A stretch of DNA of 43,546 nucleotides. Source: Burkholderiales bacterium (lineage in GTDB: Bacteria > Pseudomonadota > Gammaproteobacteria > Burkholderiales > SG8-41). The stretch lies in NCBI GenBank assembly GCA_019635015.1, contig JAHCAG010000022.1:1-43546 (forward strand), given 5' to 3'. The notes under the pieces were generated by a model, which worked only from the letters and a program-made list of their open reading frames with translations, was not told the origin of the DNA and ran no database searches. The translations under genes were made by a program, and so were the position numbers. Shown piece by piece: positions 38,729-43,546 of the stretch; positions within the stretch are counted from its first letter, which is position 1; each line of letters starts with the position of its first letter.

Positions 38729-39028
38729 ATGGCTAAAGCCAAAACTGTAAAAACACGTCAGTGGGATCCGGCGGAGCACCTGGAAACCGAAGAGGATATG
38801 GCGGCCTATTTGGAGGCCGCTCTCGCTGAAGGCGAACCCTCTCTGGTGGCGGCAGCGTTGGGCGATATCGCGCGCGCGAAAGGAATGGCGCAGATTGCCC
38901 GTGAAACCGGGCTCGGAAGAGAAAGCCTATATAAAGCGTTGTCTCTTGAGGGGAACCCGGAGTTTGCAACTGTTATGAAGGTGATCGGTGCATTGGGGCT
39001 CAAGCTTCATGCAAGGCCCTCTGTCTAA
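38729..39028 (+). CDS. Cassette 11, antitoxin: HigA-like addiction module antidote protein
   Basis: 99 residues. The N-terminus (AKTVKTRQWDPAEHLETEEDMAAYLEAALAEGEPSLVAAALGDIARAKGMAQIARETGLGRESLYKALSLEGNPEFATVMKVIGALGLKL) has the pattern of the antidote family, including a helix-turn-helix (MAQIARETGLGRESLYKAL). It binds the toxin and represses the shared promoter. The frame ends in the attC11 R' core. TA pairs like this are known to stabilise long cassette arrays. Confidence 0.9.
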   Translation: MAKAKTVKTRQWDPAEHLETEEDMAAYLEAALAEGEPSLVAAALGDIARAKGMAQIARETGLGRESLYKALSLEGNPEFATVMKVIGALGLKLHARPSV

Positions 39029-39116
39029 CCGCTTCGGTCAGGCGGGACTGCGGAACCGGCGCGGCTTCTCCGGTTGGTCACTATCGCGCCGCAGCCCCTT
39101 GCCTCCAACGTTAAAG
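39023..39116 (+). repeat. attC site 11 (last site, array right end)
   Basis: R' GTCTAAC (39023-39029), R'' GTTAAAG (39110-39116). 94 bp, with inner arms near gactgcggaaccggcgcgg and ccgcagcc. Only 51 bp separate it from the oprM stop. No further cassette or R' core follows, so this is the distal end of the array. Confidence 0.85.
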
Positions 39117-39167
39117 CGAAATGCTGATGATTCCGGCACTCCGCCGATCATTACTCAGCACCAGCGC

Positions 39168-40577
39168 TCATAACTTCAGTCCTTCCCATCCCCCGCCCAG
39201 CGCCTTCACCACATCGGCCACCGCGGCGCGCTGCGAACGCAGCGCCTCGGCGCGGTTCAGCTCGGCGCTGAGCAGGTTGCGCTCGGCGTCGAGCACTTCG
39301 AGCTGGCTGGTGAGGCCGTTTTCGTAGCGGATGCGCGCCAGCCGCAGCGAGTCGCCCAGCGCCTTCGCGCGTGCGCTCTCGGCCTCGAACACTTCCCGCG
39401 CACGGGTCTGCGCGATCAGCGCATCGTGGGTTTCGCGGAAGGCGGTCTGCAGGGTTTTCTGGTACTGGGCCAGAGCCTGGCGCTCGCGCGCCTGCACCGC
39501 CTCGATTTCGCCGAACAGCCGGCCGCCCTGGAATATCGGCTGCGCCAGCGCGAAGCCGAGGCTCCAGATCTGCGCCGGTCCGGAGAACAGGTTGCTCAGT
39601 GCCGCGCTTTCGCTGCCGAGGAGGCCGGAGAGGCCGATGCGCGGGAACAGCGTCGCGCGCGCAGCGCCGATGCGTGCATTGGCGGCGATCAGCTGCTGTT
39701 CGGCGGCGACGACGTCCGGGCGCCGTAGCAGCAGTTCGGAGGGCAGGTCGGCAGGCACCACCGGGGTCGCCGGCTGGCCGCTGTCGGCGCTGCGGGTGAC
39801 GCGGTCATTGATGATCGCCCGCGGGCTGCGGCCGAGCAGCACGCCTAGCGCGAGTTCTTCCGAGCTGCGGCGGCGCTCCAGCGCCGGCAGCTGTGCCTGC
39901 GTGGCGGCGACTTCGGCCTCGAGCTGGCGCAGCTCGAAGTCATTGATCAGTCCGGCGCCCGAACGGATGCGCTGCAGCCGCAGGTTGTCTTCGCGCAGGG
40001 CCAGCGATTTGCGGGCATCGGCGACCTGCGCGTCGAAGGCCACCAGCGCGTAGTACGACTGCACCACCTGCGCGGTCAGCGCGAGACGCACGGTCTCCTG
40101 CGCCGCCCTGGTGGCGAGCAGTTCAGCGCGCGCCGCCTTTGCCGAATCGCGCAGGCGGCCCCAGAGGTCGATCTCGTAGGACACGTTGAGCTGTGCGCGG
40201 TAGTTGTTGTTTTCCAGGCTGCCCGGGACACGTGTCGCGGTGCTGTCGGAGCGGCGCGAGCGGTCGCGCTGGAAGCCGGCATCGACCGACGGCACCAGCT
40301 GGGCATCGGCAACCCGCGCCAGCGCCCGTGCTTCGTCGAGGCGCGCGGTGGCGAGCGCGAGGTCCTGGTTGTTGGCCAGCGCTTCCTCGACCAGCTTGTC
40401 CAGGGTCGTGTCGCCGTACACCGTCCACCAGCGTTCGGCTGCCGGAGGTTTGCCTTGTGCCGGCGCTGCTGTCCAGGCTTCGGGCAGTTCGGCGGCGGGA
40501 CGCACATAGCCGGGAGCGGTGCTGCAGCCTGCCAGAACGGTTGAAACCAATACTATATTGATCAGGTATTTATGCAT
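39168..40577 (-). CDS. OprM/NodT-like outer-membrane efflux lipoprotein
   Basis: 469 residues from the ATG at 40577 (an upstream ATG at 40640 is rejected). MHKYLINIVLVSTVLAGCS is a lipoprotein signal with lipobox LAGC. Two TolC-type repeats follow: LVEEALANNQDLALATARLDEARALARVADAQLVPSVDAGFQRDRS, later YYALVAFDAQVADARKSLALREDNLRLQ; RLARIRYENGLTSQLEVLDAERNLLSAELNRAEALRSQRAAVADVVKALGGGWEG. It forms the outer-membrane exit duct of an RND pump. The start overlaps the stop of the upstream pump gene by 8 bp, so it belongs to that efflux operon. Confidence 0.93.
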   Translation of the reverse strand: MHKYLINIVLVSTVLAGCSTAPGYVRPAAELPEAWTAAPAQGKPPAAERWWTVYGDTTLDKLVEEALANNQDLALATARLDEARALARVADAQLVPSVDAGFQRDRSRRSDSTATRVPGSLENNNYRAQLNVSYEIDLWGRLRDSAKAARAELLATRAAQETVRLALTAQVVQSYYALVAFDAQVADARKSLALREDNLRLQRIRSGAGLINDFELRQLEAEVAATQAQLPALERRRSSEELALGVLLGRSPRAIINDRVTRSADSGQPATPVVPADLPSELLLRRPDVVAAEQQLIAANARIGAARATLFPRIGLSGLLGSESAALSNLFSGPAQIWSLGFALAQPIFQGGRLFGEIEAVQARERQALAQYQKTLQTAFRETHDALIAQTRAREVFEAESARAKALGDSLRLARIRYENGLTSQLEVLDAERNLLSAELNRAEALRSQRAAVADVVKALGGGWEGLKL

Positions 40578-43546
40578 TATTTTCCCCTTTGGCCGGGGGC
40601 GCATGGTGGGGCGCGCGCACGGTGCGCAGCGTCTGTTCACGATGATGTTCGACTTCGGCCTCGATTTCCGCAGTCGAGCGTTTGTCGGAAAGCCTGCGAT
40701 CGATGATCAGCTTGTAAAACCATGGAATGAAGAAAATCGCGAGGAAGGTCGCGGCAAGCATCCCGCCCATCACGCCGGTGCCCGCCGAGTGACGCGCGCC
40801 GGCGCCGGCGCCGGTCGAGAAGGCGAGGGGCATCACGCCGAGAATGAAGGCGAGCGAGGTCATCAGGATCGGACGGAAACGCAGCCTTGCGGCCTCGATT
40901 GCCGCGGCTGCGGTGGTGTAGCCCTCGTGTTTTTTCAGCACCGCGTATTCGACGATCAGGATCGCGTTTTTCGCAGCGAGGCCGAGCAGCGTCACCAGGC
41001 CGATCTGGAAATAGACGTCGTTGGTGAAGCCGCGCAGCGAGACCGCGGCCAGCGCGCCGAAGGTGCCGAAGGGCAGCGCCAGCAGCACTGACAGCGGCAG
41101 CGACCACCTGTCGTACTGCGCGGCGAGGATCAGGAACACCATCAGCACGGCAAGGCCGAGCGCAATGCCGGCGGTGCCGCCGGAGCGTTTTTCCTGGAAG
41201 GAGGCGCCGCTCCAGTCATAGCTGAATTCCGGAGGCAGCGTTTTTTGTGCGATTTCCTCCATCCGCGCGATCGCCTGACCCGAACTGTAGCCGGGCGCCG
41301 CCGAGCCGAAGATTTTCACCGCCGGCAGGTTGTTGAAGCGGTCCAGCGTGTCCGGGCCGGAGGAGAAATCCACCCGTGCCAGTGACGACAGCGGGACCAT
41401 CGCGCCGCGCTCGGAGCGCACGTACACCGCGCCCACGTCATCCGGCTTCTTGCGAAAGCCCGGCTCCGACGACATCAGCACCTGCCAGGTGCGGCCGTAC
41501 TTGTTGAAGTCGTTGACGTAGTAGGTGCCCAGCGTCGCGGAGAGCGAGCTGTAGAGCTCGTCCACCGGCACGCCCAGCGTCTTCGCCTTTTCGCGGTCGG
41601 TCTGGACATAGAGCTGGGGCACATTGGAGCGCCACAGGGTGTTGACCTGCACGAACATCGGATCCTGCGCCACGGCCCCGAGGAACTGCTGTGAGACCTC
41701 GGCCAGCCGCTTTGCGCCGCCTTCGCCGCGGTTCTGCAGGTAGAACTCGAAGCCGCCGGCGTTGCCGAGGCCGAAGATCGGCGGCGGATTGAAGCCGAGC
41801 ACCAGTGCTTCCTTGATGTGCCCGGTTTTCATGAAGAACTCGCCGACCAGCTGCGGTGTGGTCATCTTGCGTTCGTCCCAGTGTTTCTGGGTGACGAAAA
41901 TCGTCGCCGCGTTGTTGCGGAAGCCGCCGCCGAGGAAGTCGAAGCCGGTGAAGGCGATGGCATAGTCGTTGGCGGGGTTGGATTTGATCGCGTCAATGAC
42001 TTCGCTGACGACCTTGTCGGTGCGTTCCAGGGTTGCGCCGTCGGGCAGCAGCACGGCGGCGATGTAATAACCCTGGTCCTCGTCCGGCACCAGCGAGCCC
42101 GGCGTGGCGCGCCAGAGGCCGGCGGTGATCGCCACCATGCCGATGAACAGCAGCAGCGCGATGCCGCCGCGGCGCAGCATCCAGGTCACGCCATCGACGT
42201 AACGGCCCGTCATGCGGCGGAACCAGCTGTTGAACCAGCGGAAGAAGCGGCCGGGTTCGCCGTGGGCGCGCGACAGCATGAAGGCGCACAGGGCGGGTGA
42301 CAGCGTCAGCGCGACGATCGCCGAGAACAGCACCGCGATGGAGATGGTCACCGCGAACTGCCGGTAGAGTTCGCCGGTCAGTCCGCCGAGGAAGGCAATC
42401 GGCACGAACACGGCGCACATGGTCAGCGTCATCGCGATGATCGGGCCGGTGACTTCCTTCATCGCCTTGATGGCGGCGTCACGTGCTTCCAGCTTCTCTT
42501 CGCGCATGATGCGTTCGACGTTTTCCAGCACGACGATGGCGTCATCGACGACGATGCCGATCGCCAGCACCATGCCGAACAGCGTCAGCGTGTTGATCGA
42601 ATAACCGAGCATCAGCAGTCCGGCGAAGGTGCCGATCAGCGACACCGGCACCGCGGCGAAGGGGATCAGCGTCGCGCGCCAGTTCTGCAGGAATACGAAC
42701 ACCACCAGGAACACCAGCACCATCGCTTCGGCCAGGGTCTTGGCGACCTCGCGGATCGAGACCGCGACGAAGCGCGTGGTGTCGTAGACCGCGGCATGTT
42801 CAAAGCCCTGCGGGAAGCGCTGCTTCAGCCGGTCCATTTCCGCGGTGACGAGGTCGGCCGTGGCCAGCGCGTTGGCTCCGGGTTGCAGGAAAATGCCGAC
42901 CAGGGTCGCAGACTTGCCGTTGACGCGGCCGATGAACTCGTAATCCTTGGAGCCGAGCTCGACGCGGGCGACGTCCTTCAGCCGCAGCAGCGAGCCGTCG
43001 GGATTGGCGCGGACGACGATGTTCTCGAACTCCGCGGGCTCCGACAGCCGGCCCTGTGTGGTGATGGTGTAGACCAGTTCCTGCGGGCCGCTGGTGGGCG
43101 ACTGGCCGATCTTGCCGGCCGCGAACTGCGCGTTCTGTTCGTTCAGCGCGCGCAGCAGGTCGCCGGGCGTGACTTTCAGCTGGGCCATGCGGTCCGGACG
43201 GGTCCAGATGCGCATCGCATAGTCCTTGGCGCCGAAGATCTGCACATTGGTGGTGCCCGGTATGCGTTTCAGCGCGTCGAGCACGTTGAGCGTCACGTAG
43301 TTCGAGATGAACAGGTCGTCGTAACGGCCATCGGGCGAGGTGAAGGCGATCACCTGCAGGAAGGAGGAGGAGCCTTTTTCAACAGTCACGCCCTGGCGCC
43401 GCACTTCCTGCGGCAGCCGCGGCTCGACCTGCTTCACCCGGTTGTTGACGTTGAGTGCCGCGGTGTCGACGTCGGCGCCGATCTCGAAGGTGACCTGGAT
43501 CTCGACCACGCCCTGGGCGGTGGAGGTCGAGCTCATGTAGAGCATC
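40570..43546 (-). CDS. AcrB/MexB-like RND multidrug pump permease, partial (5' end outside window)
   Basis: About 990 residues are visible; the N-terminal helix and first part lie beyond the right edge. The visible start (LYMSSTSTAQGVVEIQVTFEIG) matches AcrB about 75 residues in. TM4 carries GIVVDDAIVVLENVERIMREE with the Asp-Asp proton relay. The second half has SFQEKRSGGTAGIALGLAVLMVFLILAAQYDRWSLPLSVLLALPFG and GLAAKNAILIVEYAVLKKHEG. The GGGFRNNAATIFVTQKHWDER periplasmic region is typical of drug pumps of the HAE1 family. Its partner adaptor (acrA-like) is presumably off-window. It is translationally coupled to the OprM-like gene. Confidence 0.94.
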   Translation of the reverse strand, partial: MLYMSSTSTAQGVVEIQVTFEIGADVDTAALNVNNRVKQVEPRLPQEVRRQGVTVEKGSSSFLQVIAFTSPDGRYDDLFISNYVTLNVLDALKRIPGTTNVQIFGAKDYAMRIWTRPDRMAQLKVTPGDLLRALNEQNAQFAAGKIGQSPTSGPQELVYTITTQGRLSEPAEFENIVVRANPDGSLLRLKDVARVELGSKDYEFIGRVNGKSATLVGIFLQPGANALATADLVTAEMDRLKQRFPQGFEHAAVYDTTRFVAVSIREVAKTLAEAMVLVFLVVFVFLQNWRATLIPFAAVPVSLIGTFAGLLMLGYSINTLTLFGMVLAIGIVVDDAIVVLENVERIMREEKLEARDAAIKAMKEVTGPIIAMTLTMCAVFVPIAFLGGLTGELYRQFAVTISIAVLFSAIVALTLSPALCAFMLSRAHGEPGRFFRWFNSWFRRMTGRYVDGVTWMLRRGGIALLLFIGMVAITAGLWRATPGSLVPDEDQGYYIAAVLLPDGATLERTDKVVSEVIDAIKSNPANDYAIAFTGFDFLGGGFRNNAATIFVTQKHWDERKMTTPQLVGEFFMKTGHIKEALVLGFNPPPIFGLGNAGGFEFYLQNRGEGGAKRLAEVSQQFLGAVAQDPMFVQVNTLWRSNVPQLYVQTDREKAKTLGVPVDELYSSLSATLGTYYVNDFNKYGRTWQVLMSSEPGFRKKPDDVGAVYVRSERGAMVPLSSLARVDFSSGPDTLDRFNNLPAVKIFGSAAPGYSSGQAIARMEEIAQKTLPPEFSYDWSGASFQEKRSGGTAGIALGLAVLMVFLILAAQYDRWSLPLSVLLALPFGTFGALAAVSLRGFTNDVYFQIGLVTLLGLAAKNAILIVEYAVLKKHEGYTTAAAAIEAARLRFRPILMTSLAFILGVMPLAFSTGAGAGARHSAGTGVMGGMLAATFLAIFFIPWFYKLIIDRRLSDKRSTAEIEAEVEHHREQTLRTVRAPHHAPPAKGENNA

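Larger units (their letters stand above)
33896..39116 (+). mobile_element. Integron gene-cassette array without integrase (CALIN), eleven attC sites
   Basis: Eleven modules follow one another, each with one gene (the last two) and a 56-94 bp imperfect palindrome starting with an (R)YYYAAC core and ending in GTTRRRY. All sites face the same way, and all genes lie on the plus strand. For most cassettes the core at the start is the exact reverse complement of the core in its own attC at the end (for example GTTATGC with GCATAAC, GTTAGATGGC with GCCATCTAAC, GTTAGACACC with GGTGTCTAAC), the signature of intact cassettes. Base composition is visibly more AT-rich than the flanks. No integrase or promoter-bearing platform is in the window. 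Confidence 0.92.

Noticed and set aside
39117..39167. A twelfth cassette at the right end
   Set aside because: Only 51 bp remain before the oprM stop. GCTCATAAC resembles an R' core but has no partner R'' and does not complement GTTAAAG.

Overview
This window looks like a chromosomal segment of a high-GC betaproteobacterium, probably Burkholderiales or a close relative. The evidence is strongly GC-biased codon use, a Bug-family (TctC-like) periplasmic receptor, a family III CoA-transferase, a LysR/pirin divergon, RND efflux systems and many short tight operons. I see no rRNA, tRNA or CRISPR. Genus-level placement is not possible from sequence reading alone.

Layout. 1-3.4 kb: 5' part of a Gfo/Idh/MocA oxidoreductase, divergent from a GntR(FCD) regulator that overlaps a TauE/SafE exporter, then a diguanylate cyclase. 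3.5-9.9 kb: quinone oxidoreductase, a CMD/AhpD-like protein interrupted by an in-frame TGA (read here as selenocysteine), a Bug receptor, a patatin-like lipoprotein, a CoA-transferase, and a bicarbonate-transporter/PII-like pair (SbtA/SbtB type). 9.9-21.7 kb: gluQ, a TIM-barrel isomerase, glutathione-dependent formaldehyde dehydrogenase, a RelB/RelE-like toxin-antitoxin pair, selO, a membrane-lipid remodelling operon (btaA, btaB and a PlcP-like phosphoesterase, minus strand), pabB, a PhoX-type phosphatase and a thioredoxin. 21.7-33.6 kb: alpha/beta hydrolase, an RND adaptor-pump pair, LysR with divergent pirin, FMN reductase, DODA dioxygenase, a DedA-rhodanese fusion with a second in-frame TGA at the rhodanese active-site loop, an exported methyltransferase-like protein, a nitroreductase and a VOC protein.

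33.9-39.1 kb is an integron gene-cassette array of eleven attC sites in one orientation, with lower GC and no integrase gene in the window (a CALIN, a cluster of attC sites lacking an integrase). Most cassettes carry one small gene of unknown function and six encode predicted small membrane proteins. The last carries a HigB/HigA-like toxin-antitoxin pair. From 39.2 kb to the right edge lies an OprM-like outer-membrane lipoprotein and most of an AcrB-like pump, both on the minus strand.

The most notable observations are: (1) two probable selenoproteins, CxxU in a CMD/AhpD-like protein and CSU in a DedA-rhodanese fusion, each with a hairpin at SECIS distance after the TGA; ordinary gene calling would truncate or split both; (2) the integrase-less cassette array, with a tandem 13-bp repeat exactly where attI should be; (3) the compact btaA-btaB-plcP operon close to phoX; (4) a dispersed AT-rich intergenic motif of about 28 bp in at least four places; (5) a 12-bp perfect inverted repeat that covers the thioredoxin start codon.
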